64,000 bases of DNA from Pseudomonas fragi (GTDB lineage: Bacteria > Pseudomonadota > Gammaproteobacteria > Pseudomonadales > Pseudomonadaceae). This document shows, in pieces, positions 38,887 to 49,500 of this stretch. Location: contig NZ_CP104861.1 in assembly GCF_025426255.1 (NCBI RefSeq), positions 4,821,001 to 4,885,000 of the forward strand, given 5' to 3'. The first letter of the stretch is position 1, and each line of letters opens with the position of its first letter. Both the position numbers and the translations under genes were made by a program. Under the pieces are notes generated by a model. The model saw only the letters and a list, made by a program, of their open reading frames with translations, had not been told where the DNA came from and ran no database searches.

Positions 38887-39771
38887 TTAGTCTTTTTCCA
38901 ACGGCGAAAAATACAACCGCCCAAGGCCACGCCAGGTTTTACCCGTCCAGTGCTTGAACGGGATCTGCGCCAACAGCTCACGGGCCAGAGCGCGATTGCG
39001 GTTGGAGGTTTTCAGGAACATGGAGTTGAGGAACTTGTAGCGCACCTCGTCATAGAGCGGGTGATCGCTGAACTGAGCATAGATGCGCAAGATGCTATCG
39101 ATCATGAAGCGATGATTCTTGTACGAATTGGTGGCGTGCTTGCGATAGCGCGCCATCACCACGTTCAGGCCGTCGATAAAGTACCCTGCATGGGTAATTT
39201 TCAGCTCGATATACAAGTCTTCAAGGCGAATACTCGGGTCAAACCCCCCCACCTTGTCCAGCGCTTCGCGGCGGATCATCAGGGTAGGTGCGGGCGGATA
39301 AGGCTTGCGCTCCAGGAACATGTCATCGAAATCCAGACGCCGGAACGGCACATCACGGCGCTGACGCTTTTCCGGAAACAGATTGCCATCAGCATCGATC
39401 AACTCGATATTGCCCGCGCAAATGCCCACTTCAGGTTTGCCATCCATGTAGGCAACCTGAACCGCTATGCGGTCCGGCATCATGATGTCATCGGAGCCGA
39501 ACGGTACGATCAGACTGCCCTTGGCCCGGGCGATAGCGCCGTTAAGCGTATTGGTCAGCCCCTGATTCTGCTGCACCCGAAAATCAAAACCATGCGCGGC
39601 CTGCAAACGTTGAATACGCTCCACGCTGTCATCAGGCGAGCCGTCATCAATCACCAACAACTCGATATTGGGATAGGTCTGATCCAGAACACTCTGAATG
39701 CTCTGCTCGATATACGGGCCATGGTTGTAGGAGGCGATAATTACCGTCACCAAAGGTTGCGAGTCGGTCAT
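38887..39771 (-). CDS. wapR: Family 2 glycosyltransferase, WapR-like (core rhamnosyltransferase)
   Basis: A 294-residue GT-A glycosyltransferase. The start TVIIASYNHGPYIEQSIQSV and LLVIDDGSPDDSVERI are the nucleotide-binding region, IVPFGSDDIMMPDR contains the D-x-D-like metal site, and GGFDPSIRLEDLYIELKITH the acceptor end. Its place between ssg-like and waaL genes is that of wapR in P. aeruginosa, which adds a rhamnose to the outer core before O-antigen ligation. The name is by position and similarity as I remember it. The ATG overlaps the preceding gene stop by four bases. Confidence 0.78.
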   Translation of the reverse strand: MTDSQPLVTVIIASYNHGPYIEQSIQSVLDQTYPNIELLVIDDGSPDDSVERIQRLQAAHGFDFRVQQNQGLTNTLNGAIARAKGSLIVPFGSDDIMMPDRIAVQVAYMDGKPEVGICAGNIELIDADGNLFPEKRQRRDVPFRRLDFDDMFLERKPYPPAPTLMIRREALDKVGGFDPSIRLEDLYIELKITHAGYFIDGLNVVMARYRKHATNSYKNHRFMIDSILRIYAQFSDHPLYDEVRYKFLNSMFLKTSNRNRALARELLAQIPFKHWTGKTWRGLGRLYFSPLEKD

Positions 39772-40919
39772 GAATGCTCCTTGCGTGCCTGACTCAAGCC
39801 CGAGTCGATCAAATCCAGATACTCCTGACGGAACACCTCAATATCGTGGTGTTCCTGCAAGTAGCGATATGCCTGCTCGCCCTTGGCCTGCAATGCTTCA
39901 TCCGACAAGGCCAGGTACTCATCCAGCGCGGCCGTCAGCGTTGCCACATCGCTGGGCTTGACGGCCAGCCCACCGGCCCCCTCGATCAGTGGCAGCATGG
40001 CCGGCACATCGCTGGCAATCACCGGCAAGTGCCCGCTCATGCCTTCGAGCAGTGCCAACCCCAGACCTTCAGCCAGCGAAGGCATGGTCCAGATGTCGAA
40101 AGCACGAACGTACTGCAGGGCGTTCTCCTGAAAGCCCAGCAGATGCGCACGGCCATTGAGACCCAATTGCCCGATCTGCTCGCGCAAGCGCGTCTCTTCA
40201 CGCCCAGCACCAATAATTGCCAGTTGTGCCTTGGGGTATTTGTCTTTCAGCGCAGCGAAGGCTTGCAGCAAAAAGCGATGACCCTTGATCGGCACCAGTC
40301 GACCCAGTGCGCCAATCATCCGTGCATCCTGATCCAAACCAAGCTTTTCACGCGCCTGCTGGCGTGGCAGCTGCAAGGCTTCGGCTTGCTCGATATCGAT
40401 GGCATTGGTGATGGCGAAAGTATTTTGCTCAGTGAAACCGCACTTGCAGTCCAGCAGGTACTGTTTGACCGCAGGTGATACCCCGACAAAGCGCCAGGCC
40501 TTGTCGATCAGGCGTTTGGCCTGACTGCGCCGATAAAAGCGGTCGTATTCGCCAAATCCATGGGAGATACCCACGCACAGCGGGATTTTCAGCCAACGAT
40601 TAAGCTGCAACATCATGTTTACCGGTTTGAAGCGGTTGCAAATCACCACATCAAACTGCTCTTTGCGGCAGAACTTGTACAACGCCCACATGGCGCGCAG
40701 ACGCATGCCCTTGAGCGACTTGTCGCTAAACTCGAAATACACCGAATGATCGGCCTTGCTCACCGGTTCGCCGGGGCCTGGACGACCACGCAAGAATGCC
40801 GCCGTCACTTCGTAACGTTCACTGGGCAGCGCCCGCACGATCTGCTCGGCAAGGTCGGCAAAGTCATGGGATTTGACGTTGTAATCGGGCTGTAATTGCA
40901 AAACCTTGGAACGCTTCAT
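39768..40919 (-). CDS. ssg: Ssg-like family 4 glycosyltransferase
   Basis: A 383-residue GT-B glycosyltransferase. The C-terminal half has IGALGRLVPIKGHRFLLQAF, LAIIGAGREETRLREQIGQL and SLAEGLGLALLEGMSGHLPV, the sugar-nucleotide site of GT4 enzymes. In Pseudomonas, ssg-type genes at this position affect LPS, exopolysaccharide and surface properties. ATG 40919 was chosen because GGGGAGAG lies just upstream; a longer frame to 40967 exists. It overlaps dnpA by four bases (ATGA), and the next gene wapR overlaps its own end in the same way, indicating tight coupling. Confidence 0.8.
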   Translation of the reverse strand: MKRSKVLQLQPDYNVKSHDFADLAEQIVRALPSERYEVTAAFLRGRPGPGEPVSKADHSVYFEFSDKSLKGMRLRAMWALYKFCRKEQFDVVICNRFKPVNMMLQLNRWLKIPLCVGISHGFGEYDRFYRRSQAKRLIDKAWRFVGVSPAVKQYLLDCKCGFTEQNTFAITNAIDIEQAEALQLPRQQAREKLGLDQDARMIGALGRLVPIKGHRFLLQAFAALKDKYPKAQLAIIGAGREETRLREQIGQLGLNGRAHLLGFQENALQYVRAFDIWTMPSLAEGLGLALLEGMSGHLPVIASDVPAMLPLIEGAGGLAVKPSDVATLTAALDEYLALSDEALQAKGEQAYRYLQEHHDIEVFRQEYLDLIDSGLSQARKEHS

Positions 40920-42370
40920 AACTCTCCCCGATGAAGTCCGTTTGCAGCATGTTCTTTCAATACCCAAAACAGTTCATGACGCCGAACCGCTTTGCGAAAA
41001 AATTCATTTTCGCCATAAGGCGATGGTTTTCTGCCTGCCAAGAGCTGTTGTATCGAACGGCGCACTCGACGCTTGAGCACAGCTCGGGGCTGCAAGTCAT
41101 GCATCATGCCCAACGCCATCGCTTTGTCGCGCTGCTGCTCAAGGTTGAGCGCCAGGCTGCAAGGGCGCAGGCTGAGCGAGGCATCGAACACCGGCGGCAA
41201 CGCAATGCCATCGCCGCTATTGCCCATTGGCCAACGGTCGTTGTCATGCAGATGGTTGGCGTAACCGAGTACGGTGGTCGGTTGCCACTCCAGGCCTTCG
41301 AGGGCTTCGATCACTGCCGCGTGCGCGCAGATATGATCCGGGTGAGGGTCGATTGACGGGTGCGGGAGCACGATCACTTCAGGGCGGGCGCGCAGAATCA
41401 ACGCCCGCAGATCAGCCAGCAAGTTAAGCCAGGTCGGCGCGCCGTCCAGATCACCGGGCAGCGGGAACGGGTTGAACTGGCGAAACAGGCGAATGTCGTT
41501 CAAGTCAGCCTCTCGCGAAGCCATCGGCTGGTCGGGCGCGGCCTGCATGGCAGGCAACTGCAGGCAGAAGTACCCCAGCTGCGCGCAATGGTCTTGCGGC
41601 ACACCGGCCCAGCGCGGCACGACCATGCTGTCCCAAGCACGCAAACGACCCTTGAGACGAGCCGCCTGGGCGCGCTCGAGGCCCATCTGTTGATAATGCC
41701 CGGCTTCGATTTCGCCTGCGGTCAGGGTCACAATCCAGGCTTCCCTGGCTTGGCTGTACAGCCCAAAAGCGGCCAGTTCAGCATCGTCGGCGTGGGGCGC
41801 AATCACCATCACACGCTGATTGCGGTAGTCGGGCTGGCTGAACACCCACAACTGCGGCGAGCCCATAACGCGGCAAAAACGCCCGCGAATATGCAGTTTG
41901 CCGTCGACCAGGGCTGCCCCAAAACCGCTCAAGTTCAGGTAGCGCAGGCCATTGAGCCCACGCTCGAAGGTCTGCCGGTCAGCCGACTCACCGTCCGACA
42001 GCTGCACGTACGGATCGAGAAAACGCCCCAACCAGCCACTTTTAACCTTGATCGCCAGGATCAGGGTTTCGTCGCCAGCCAGGCTCAGCGGCTGATCCAC
42101 AATCAGTTTTTCGCCCACAAGACGTACGGGCGGGCGCTGGCTGTCTGCCGCAAAGTTGTACTGGTAATCGTCTTTGGGCGAATAGAACAGATGGTCGGCA
42201 AACCAGGCTTCATGGGCCACCCAGCCCAGCACCGCCAGTACCGGCGGCAGCCACCAGGCCAGCAGCACACCGCTGGCAATCAGCACCAGCAGGCCGATCA
42301 GCAGGCTGATGCGCTTGTTACGCCGATGACGCTTGAGGAGCTGTTGTTTGCGCGAGGCGGGTTGGCTCAT
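40916..42370 (-). CDS. dnpA: PIG-L family de-N-acetylase, DnpA-like
   Basis: A 484-residue membrane-anchored protein: after a basic N-terminus (KQQLLKRHRRNKR) come two hydrophobic stretches, SLLIGLLVLIASGVLLAWWL and PPVLAVLGWVAHEAW. From about residue 190 a PIG-L/LmbE deacetylase domain follows with VMVIAPHADDAELAAFG (metal-binding PHxDD) and VIVLPHPSIDPHPDHICAHA (H-x-x-H). In P. aeruginosa DnpA, at the same place in the LPS-core cluster, influences persistence to fluoroquinolones; its substrate is thought to be a core amino sugar. ATG 42370 was chosen over an open frame running back into a REPIN. Confidence 0.82.
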   Translation of the reverse strand: MSQPASRKQQLLKRHRRNKRISLLIGLLVLIASGVLLAWWLPPVLAVLGWVAHEAWFADHLFYSPKDDYQYNFAADSQRPPVRLVGEKLIVDQPLSLAGDETLILAIKVKSGWLGRFLDPYVQLSDGESADRQTFERGLNGLRYLNLSGFGAALVDGKLHIRGRFCRVMGSPQLWVFSQPDYRNQRVMVIAPHADDAELAAFGLYSQAREAWIVTLTAGEIEAGHYQQMGLERAQAARLKGRLRAWDSMVVPRWAGVPQDHCAQLGYFCLQLPAMQAAPDQPMASREADLNDIRLFRQFNPFPLPGDLDGAPTWLNLLADLRALILRARPEVIVLPHPSIDPHPDHICAHAAVIEALEGLEWQPTTVLGYANHLHDNDRWPMGNSGDGIALPPVFDASLSLRPCSLALNLEQQRDKAMALGMMHDLQPRAVLKRRVRRSIQQLLAGRKPSPYGENEFFRKAVRRHELFWVLKEHAANGLHRGEL

Positions 42371-42394
42371 AGTTCGGCTCTTGTGATTAAGCTC

Positions 42395-42483
42395 CTGTGG
42401 AAGCGAGCCTGCTCGCGATGCAGGCGCTGCGCTATGCATGAAAGATCGCAGTGATACCATCGCGAGCAAGCCCGCTCCCACAA
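42395..42483. repeat. REPIN inside the LPS-core operon
   Basis: Inverted GTGG(G/A)AGCGAGCCTGCTCGCG-type arms lie between mig-14 and dnpA. The operon is therefore broken by a hairpin-forming repeat at this point, unlike the overlapping gene starts on both sides. Confidence 0.88.
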
Positions 42484-42493
42484 GATTTGTGTT

Positions 42494-43390
42494 TCAGACC
42501 CTGAATACCGGCACCGGATTACACCAACGCTCCTTGTACTCGCGATCGGCACGGCCGAACGAGAAGCGCAAAGGCTTGTTGACGCTACGGGCCTGCTCCC
42601 AGGCAGCCTGGGTATTGATAAAGCTCAACACGCTACCAGGGCTGAATTCGCGGGTTTGGGGATCGACGCCACCATTGACGTATTCGACACTGATCCACTC
42701 TGGCGACTCAGCGCGGTACACCAGCTGAATGGCTATCGGCGCATCATTGAGGAAAACCACCGAGCCAATCAATAGCTCGCGCAACAGCTCAATGACCTCA
42801 GCCATACGTTCGGCTCCCGTGGCGACAAAACCCCAGCGCCGCAGAAACAAATCGCAATAGATACTCGCCAGTTCAACGCTGGAAAACTCCGAAACCGGGC
42901 GCACAACGCCGCCCGCCTCTTCCAGCAAACGCAGTTCGCGGCGCTGGTTATAGCGGAATTTCTTCGACAGCTCTTCGGGCGTGCGAGCCATGGCCAACTG
43001 CTCGGCCTGTGGCTTGAGGGTACTGAACCGGCCTTCGCAGAGCTGCGACAGATAACGCCCACGGTGACGCAAAGGCGCCGCCGCATCAGCCGCTGCAGGC
43101 AGGATCAGCTCAGCATTGCCCAGATCGAACAGGCCTTTTTTGCCGTGACGCTTGAGCACGTCCTTGGACAGGGCCAGGTCGCGACCCCAGGTCGGGATTG
43201 CCGCTTTCAGCTCGCCGCCCTGCTCCCAGGCCAGATAGCGCACCGGGATGCCAGCCAACTGCGCCAAGCGCTCGACCACCAGCGGATGGGTGGCAACACT
43301 GCCACCAAAACGCTGCCAGGCATCGGCATAGGTGCCAGCATCCACAACGCTCCAGCCGCGCTCGCGCCAGCCTTGAAATCGATTGAGCAT
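42494..43390 (-). CDS. Mig-14-like GNAT-fold protein
   Basis: A 298-residue protein of the Mig-14 type (GNAT-like fold), linked in Salmonella with resistance to antimicrobial peptides. Recognised stretches are GWSVVDAGTYADAWQRFGGS, ARTPEELSKKFRYNQRRELR and RRWGFVATGAERMAEVIELL, with SFGRADREYKERWCNPVPVF at the end. It has the P. aeruginosa position between wapH and dnpA. It overlaps the wapH stop by one base (TGATG), so it is translated with the LPS-core genes. Its biochemical reaction is not established. Confidence 0.78.
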   Translation of the reverse strand: MLNRFQGWRERGWSVVDAGTYADAWQRFGGSVATHPLVVERLAQLAGIPVRYLAWEQGGELKAAIPTWGRDLALSKDVLKRHGKKGLFDLGNAELILPAAADAAAPLRHRGRYLSQLCEGRFSTLKPQAEQLAMARTPEELSKKFRYNQRRELRLLEEAGGVVRPVSEFSSVELASIYCDLFLRRWGFVATGAERMAEVIELLRELLIGSVVFLNDAPIAIQLVYRAESPEWISVEYVNGGVDPQTREFSPGSVLSFINTQAAWEQARSVNKPLRFSFGRADREYKERWCNPVPVFRV

Positions 43391-44520
43391 CAGGACTCCG
43401 CAGTCAGGTCGGTGACTTGCGCCAAGTGCCAGAATGTATTGCGTACCGCCTGATCGCTGAAGCGCTCGTGCAAGCGTTCAAGCATCAGTTCGGCGCAGGC
43501 CAGGCGCTGCTCGTCATCGAGTTGCGCCAAGTGTTGCAGGCCTTGGGCCAGATGCTCGGCATCGTCCAGCGGGAACAATACCCCCACGCCCTCGACCACT
43601 TCCTTGGCGCCGCCACAGGCCGTGGCCAGCAACGGCACGCCAGCCGCCATGGCTTCCAGCAGTACCATGCCGAACGGTTCGTGATCGGAACTCAACGCAA
43701 ACACATCAAAGGCCCGGAAATAACGCCGCGCATCGGGCACCTGGCCCAGAAACAGCACCTGTGGGCTGACCCCGAGTTCTCTGGCCAGCTCTTTGAGGTC
43801 TTGCTCCAAACGGCCCTTGCCCATAATCACCAACTGACTGTCAGTCGGCAGATTGGGCAGCGCCTTGGCGAAACCACGGATCAACGTGGCCTGGTCCTTG
43901 TCCGGATGCAGACGCCCGACATTACCCACAATAAAGCCATCGACCGACAGCCCAAGCGCTTCACGCGCCGGAGTGCCAGACAATTGCTCGGCTTGCACGG
44001 TATTGATATCGATGCGGTTGTAGAGCGTGCTGATGCGACCCGTTGGCCACTTGGGCAGGCACTTGCGCATGTCGTCACGCACCGCGTCCGAGACACCGAG
44101 CAGGCTCAGGCGCTTGCGAAACAGGTGGGCAAACAGCTTGCGACTGCGACGCTGATAGTCGCCAAACGCGTGATGCACGCCGATCACCGGCAAGCCGGTG
44201 GCCAACAAGGCGACATAAATCGGCTTGAAGCGGTGGGCGATGCAAAAAATGAAATTGCGCGAAGCGGCGATCTTGCGCAGCTCGCGGATGGCGCCCAGCT
44301 TGAGGCCGCGAATGGCCTTGGAGCTGAACTCCATGAACAGCACTTCATCAGACGCACAGCCTGCGGCCACTTGCGGGTCGGCCGCCCCGGTCAAAAAGAC
44401 CGTGGTGACCTTGTACCCGGTGCCGGCAAACAGGCTGGCGTACTGGCGCGCGCAGTCCAGAAACGGCCCGTCATAGCCGTGGCAGAACTGCAGCACATGA
44501 CGCTCAGTCGAGCGATTCAT
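43390..44520 (-). CDS. wapH: Family 4 glycosyltransferase, WapH-like
   Basis: A 376-residue GT-B enzyme of LPS core assembly. It begins HVLQFCHGYDGPFLDCARQY and has the C-terminal nucleotide-sugar site GNVGRLHPDKDQATLIRGFA, LVIMGKGRLEQDLKELAREL and SSDHEPFGMVLLEAMAAGVP. In P. aeruginosa WapH adds an outer-core glucose, and the gene lies between the carbamoyltransferase and mig-14, as here. It shares recognisable similarity with the Ssg-like enzyme 3 kb further on (both have FKP in the middle of the N-domain), pointing to an old duplication. Its start overlaps the preceding gene by 17 bases. Confidence 0.8.
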   Translation of the reverse strand: MNRSTERHVLQFCHGYDGPFLDCARQYASLFAGTGYKVTTVFLTGAADPQVAAGCASDEVLFMEFSSKAIRGLKLGAIRELRKIAASRNFIFCIAHRFKPIYVALLATGLPVIGVHHAFGDYQRRSRKLFAHLFRKRLSLLGVSDAVRDDMRKCLPKWPTGRISTLYNRIDINTVQAEQLSGTPAREALGLSVDGFIVGNVGRLHPDKDQATLIRGFAKALPNLPTDSQLVIMGKGRLEQDLKELARELGVSPQVLFLGQVPDARRYFRAFDVFALSSDHEPFGMVLLEAMAAGVPLLATACGGAKEVVEGVGVLFPLDDAEHLAQGLQHLAQLDDEQRLACAELMLERLHERFSDQAVRNTFWHLAQVTDLTAES

Positions 44521-46261
44521 AAGTCTCGGCGCCGTCTTTAACTACCAAAATATCTTCCATGATCAGGTACTGCAGATCGGAACCGAAGAACATGTTCAGC
44601 GCGTCGGTCGGCGAGCAAACCATCGGTTCGCCACGGCGGTTGAGCGAGGTGTTCAGCGACACGCCGTTGCCGGTCAGCACTTCCAGCGCTTTCATCATGT
44701 CGTAGTAACGCGGGTTGTATTCGCGCTTGAGCACCTGGGCGCGGGAGGTGCCATCTTCATGGACAACCTCTGGCACGCGGGATTTCCACTCGTCCGACAC
44801 TTCAAAGGTGAAGGTCATGAACGGTGCCGGATGATCGACCTTGATCATCTGCGGGCCAACGGTGTCGAGCATCGACGGGCAGAAAGGCCTCCAGCGCTCA
44901 CGGAACTTGATTTGTTCGTTGATGCGGTCAGCCACGCCTTCGCTGCTCGGGCAACCAATGATCGAACGACCACCCAGTGCACGCGGACCGAACTCCATAC
45001 GGCCCTGGAACCAGGCCACCGGATTGCCGTCGACCATGATCTTCGCGATCTTCTCCGGGGTGCCCTCGATCTTGCGATACGCAGGCTTGCCCGGGTGACG
45101 GGCACAGGCCGCAATCACATCTTCGTTGCTGTACGCAGGGCCGAGGTAGACGTGTTCCATCTTCTCGACCGGCACGCCGCGAGCGTGAGACACATAAGCC
45201 GCCGCACCCACTGCAGTACCGGCATCGCCGGATGCAGGCTGTACAAACAGCTCTTTGACTTCAGGACGGGCGATGATCTTTTGGTTCAGCTTCACGTTCA
45301 ACGCGCAGCCGCCCGCAAAGGCCATCTTGCCGGTCTCTTTAAGAATGTCGCCCAGGTAGTGATCGATCATCTGCAGCGACAGTTTTTCAAACAGCGCCTG
45401 CATGCTGGCCGCGTAGTGGATGTACGGCTCGTCGGCGATATCGCCTTCGCGCTTTGGCCCCAGCCACTCGATCAGTTTTGGCGAGAAGTAGAACCCCTTG
45501 CCCTTTTCTTTGTAACGACGCAGGCCGATGACATTGGCGTACTCGGTGTTGATCACCAGTTCGCCGTTTTCAAACGAAGCCAAACGCGAAAAATCGTATT
45601 TGCTCGCGTCGCCGTATGGTGCCATGCCCATCACCTTGAACTCGCCGTCCAGCATCTCGAAACCGAGGAACTCGGTGATCGCGCCGTACAGACCGCCCAG
45701 GGAATCCGGGTCGAAGAATTCCTTGATCTTGGTGATCTTGCCATTTTCGCCATAGCCGAAGAAGGTCGTGGCGTACTCACCCTTGCCGTCGATACCCAGG
45801 ATCGCGGTTTTCTCTTTGAAACCCGAGCAGTGGTAAGCGCTGGAAGCGTGAGCCAAGTGGTGCTCAACCGGTTCGATCTTGATTTTCTTCGGATCAAAGC
45901 CCAGTTGCTCAAGGCAGAACACAATCTTGTTGCGATAGCGCTTGTAGCGACGGTTGCCCATCAGGATCGCGTCAAGGGCGCGATCCGGGGCATACCAGTA
46001 GCGCTTGGCGTAGTGCCAGCGGGCCTTGCCGAACAAGCTGATCGGGGCGAAAGGGATCGCCACAACGTCAACGTCGGAAGGTTTGATACCCGCTTGCTCA
46101 AGGCAGAATTTTGCGGACTCGTAGGGCATGCGGTTCTTTGCATGCTTATCGCGTACGAAGCGCTCTTCTTCAGCCGCCGCTACCAGCTTGCCGTCGATAT
46201 AGAGGGCTGCTGAGGGATCATGGCTAAGGGCGCCGGACAGGCCAAGAATCGTCAATGCCAC
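44504..46261 (-). CDS. Carbamoyltransferase (NodU/CmcH family), LPS core
   Basis: A 585-residue O-carbamoyltransferase. The N-terminal kinase-like fold starts LGLSGALSHDPSAALYIDGK, with EEERFVRDKHAKNR and HLAHASSAYHCSGF. The C-terminal YrdC-like part has FQGRMEFGPRALGGRSIIGC and SLNRRGEPMVCSPTDAL. In P. aeruginosa the counterpart carbamoylates heptose II in the inner core. It heads the minus-strand run toward wapH and mig-14. The region upstream of it, 46262-46542, holds divergent promoters for it and the toxin-like gene; on the plus strand this is where the accessory region begins. Confidence 0.9.
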   Translation of the reverse strand: MALTILGLSGALSHDPSAALYIDGKLVAAAEEERFVRDKHAKNRMPYESAKFCLEQAGIKPSDVDVVAIPFAPISLFGKARWHYAKRYWYAPDRALDAILMGNRRYKRYRNKIVFCLEQLGFDPKKIKIEPVEHHLAHASSAYHCSGFKEKTAILGIDGKGEYATTFFGYGENGKITKIKEFFDPDSLGGLYGAITEFLGFEMLDGEFKVMGMAPYGDASKYDFSRLASFENGELVINTEYANVIGLRRYKEKGKGFYFSPKLIEWLGPKREGDIADEPYIHYAASMQALFEKLSLQMIDHYLGDILKETGKMAFAGGCALNVKLNQKIIARPEVKELFVQPASGDAGTAVGAAAYVSHARGVPVEKMEHVYLGPAYSNEDVIAACARHPGKPAYRKIEGTPEKIAKIMVDGNPVAWFQGRMEFGPRALGGRSIIGCPSSEGVADRINEQIKFRERWRPFCPSMLDTVGPQMIKVDHPAPFMTFTFEVSDEWKSRVPEVVHEDGTSRAQVLKREYNPRYYDMMKALEVLTGNGVSLNTSLNRRGEPMVCSPTDALNMFFGSDLQYLIMEDILVVKDGAETYESLD

Positions 46262-46446
46262 AGGTTGGGCCTCTTTTGAATGCAGGCAGGCGGCGGGCGC
46301 CTGAAAAAATGGTGTGCCCCCCGCAACGCGAGGAACAACTAAAGGGCGGGATTATAGCGTAAAGCGCGAACGAATGACCCAGCGCTATTTGCCACGCCCT
46401 GCCAGCGGGGCTTATGGGTGCCTGGTGCCGCTACTTCACACGAGGG

Positions 46447-46507
46447 CAACATATATATAAGCCCAGCCACCCATCGCTTTGCGATTACCTGTGACGAAGT
46501 TTTTGCG
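46447..46507 (+). promoter_or_regulatory. Conserved upstream footprint of toxin-like gene A
   Basis: Three blocks occur here that recur before toxin-like gene B: CAACATATATATAAGCCCA (46447-46465), GATTACCTGTGA (46483-46494) and TTTTGCG (46501-46507). Their spacing is identical in both places. The TATATA part could be a -10 element. No known operator was recognised. Confidence 0.7.
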
Positions 46508-46542
46508 TGTTTTTTGCGCTCACCAAACCACAGGATAAAACC

Positions 46543-49500
46543 ATGCCTGACAACCTGGCACTGCTCACACAAGCCGACAAAGAACTGTCCACTCTGCGGC
46601 AAAGCTTTCCCGACCTTGAAATCGCCATGGAGAAAAGCCTGCGGCGCTACTGCCCATTACTTGCGCAAGATGCCTGTACCAACTGGCTTTTCATCAATCA
46701 AGCAGGACCGTCAGAACCGGGGCAATCGCCCGTCATCATCAGTAAATCCATCAGCATGCTTATCGATCAGTGCTACCTCGATCAGCAAGTGCCGACCCTC
46801 GATCAGCACACCACGAAGATCTACAGCTACGCGCACACCCTCGATGAACAGGATCGGGTCACTGCAATAACCGCTGAACAGCTCACAAAATTCCTCGCCT
46901 TTGTCACCTACGACCTCGAGCAGTGCGTGCAGGATGGACTGAACGACTTTTGGCAAACACCACGCCAGGAGATCAAGTCACTCACTCCGAAAGACTGGTT
47001 GTCCGGTTATGTTTTCGACCTGATCCGGGCAGAAGCGACTGTGCGCCATGCAGACAAAACCTTCGACACTGCCAGCCTGGATGCCGTCTACCAGATGTTC
47101 CATTCACCCTCCAGGCCGCCCGCCCGGGCCGACTTCGCCTTCTATTCGCTATGGCTCAATGGCCAGCCGGCTCAAAGTGCTGTGCCGCTGCACGGCGTTT
47201 TCGTAATAACCACGAAAAACCTGCCCACCGTGGTGACCGATAACTCGCAACTGCGCGTGGTGCAAGACGAAATACCGCGCACGGTGGTGCTCTTCACCCC
47301 CAGTCAAGGCCTGGAAACCTTCACCACGCTTACAGCGCTGACCCAGGAGCTGGGCGAGCGACTCAAGGACACCTACCAACGCGAGACATTACTCAATTGC
47401 GTTCTGGCCCAGGATCGTGACCGCGCCCTTGCCCACCAACATGTGGATTACCGCCCGGTACGGGACAAGCCCCCCCAGACGTTCTACGTTGAACAACTGA
47501 TCGACAAGCAAAAACGCGACATGCGCCATGCCTGGTCAATGGCCCGCACGCGCAAAGAGAACGTCACCCTTGAGCAACTGAACAACCTGATGGATCAGTC
47601 GCTGAACTCAAGCATGCTGTTAAAACCCGCAAGCATCTTGCAGGCTCGCCATACGCGGCTGCATGAAACTCGGCTCCCGGTCTGGCTTAAAACCGCCAGC
47701 GAGGCAAACAAAAACCTATGGCGCCTGGCCGTTGAAAGGCTAAGTCATGAGCGGCTGGCTTGCGAAACCACAGAGGTCTTCCCCATCGCGCAAAGTGGGA
47801 AAAAAAGCACCCTGTTGGGCTATGCGCGTTTGCAACTCAAACAACAAATCAAAGCTGACCACGGAATTGAAGTCGACCCCGACAACATTTTTATCTCCAC
47901 CACCGAAGCCCTGCAGACAGGCGCCGTGATCAACCCTGTCAGCGGTTCCGGTTTCCCCGCGGGGGCGAGTATCGGCCGCACCGGGCCAACCATCAGCTAT
48001 CACACGACAAGACACAGCCTGAGCGAACTGGCGCTCGCCAACGTCGGGATATGGGATGTCACATTTGCCCTGACCGCACGTATCACCGACGCCCAAGGCA
48101 AACCCCACACCGTCCTGACTCACAGCTACATCAAGGCACTGGTGCGCCAACTGGATGTGGGCGAAAACTACAAAGCCAGGCTCATGTATTTGCTCGTGAA
48201 TTCACCCCAGGCCCGTTGGCGCAAAGAGCGGTATGCCGCACTCAAGGCCGCACAGCTCAATCTGGATCTGATTGAAGCGCTGCTGTCGGGCATTCTGACT
48301 GAAGATCATGCCGCCTGGGTTCAAGCCGTATTGGATCACCCGGTTGATAAAAACCGTCCATTGGTCAAGGGGGCCCAGATCAAACCACTCTGGCTGGTAT
48401 TGCGTTACAAGACACTGCCGGGATTGTTGGTGTTCAGTTGCACCGGTTCAACACAATTGCTTTGTTATCTGCCCGATGCACCAGAAAACACCTGGTTTGT
48501 GGTAGCCAGTTCGCACCGTGATCTGGCTCGCATCCTGTCGCTGCCGCTATTTCACAACTACCTCCTGAGCCGGGTGACCTCCGCACAGCAGGCCTACATC
48601 AAGCCGTTGTTCAGAGAAGGGCTGGACACAAGCAACACTCAGTTGCGAATCATCAATCACCACGCTTTCGAAGCGTCTTATGACACTGAAGCCTTGCATG
48701 CGCTCAGGGAGGCGGACGAGCAATCGACCTCAACCTATGAAAGCAACCTCAATACTGCCAAAGAGGCGGTACTGACGGCGATTGATGTCATATCGTTTGC
48801 CCTGCCCACCCGGATACTGCTGCCGATTGTCGCCGCGCGGTTTTTCTACCAGTTGGCGCTAGGCTATGACGCCCTGCAACGGGACGAAGAATCAGAAGCC
48901 CTTCTGCATTTTATGGGGTCAATCAGTCATCTGACCGATGGCGCCTCGGACTTTGCCGGCTCCTCGGTCTTTAGTCGCTCCATCCGCGCACGAATCAAAC
49001 AACCTGTTCCCAGGCTCAACACTGCTGGGGCGAGCTCCCCCGTCCTTACCGGGCTGAGGCTGCGCACTGGCGAGGAATACGGTGCCGGTGTGTATGAGAC
49101 AGTCTCGGCTGAAGGCACTGCGCCAGCCCAATACGTTCAGGACAGGACAGGCAATGTGTATCGCAGCCATTACGACAGCCTGGACGAAACCTGGCGGGTC
49201 ATTGACGAAAGACAGCCCGATGCGCAGTACCGCGTGCCCGTGCACGAGCTTTCGGCAGGCAGATGGGACATTGATCCTGCACCGCACCTGTTCAGTCAGA
49301 AGAGCGGTATCCAACGCGCAATAGACAGCGCAGTAATCACGGACGTCAACCTGGCGGGCAAAACACCTGATACCAAAGGCGTGTACCGGGTGGGTAACCT
49401 TAGTTATATCGAACAAAGTGGCCTGGTTTTCGAGGTCTACAGCGGTTGGTTGGGTCGCGATTTGTACCTGCAAATACCAGCAGGCTCCAGCAGCGCCAAT

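Noticed and set aside
44759..46213. 484-codon open frame opposite the carbamoyltransferase
   Set aside because: It is antisense to a clear enzyme gene; the composition is that of a reversed coding frame.
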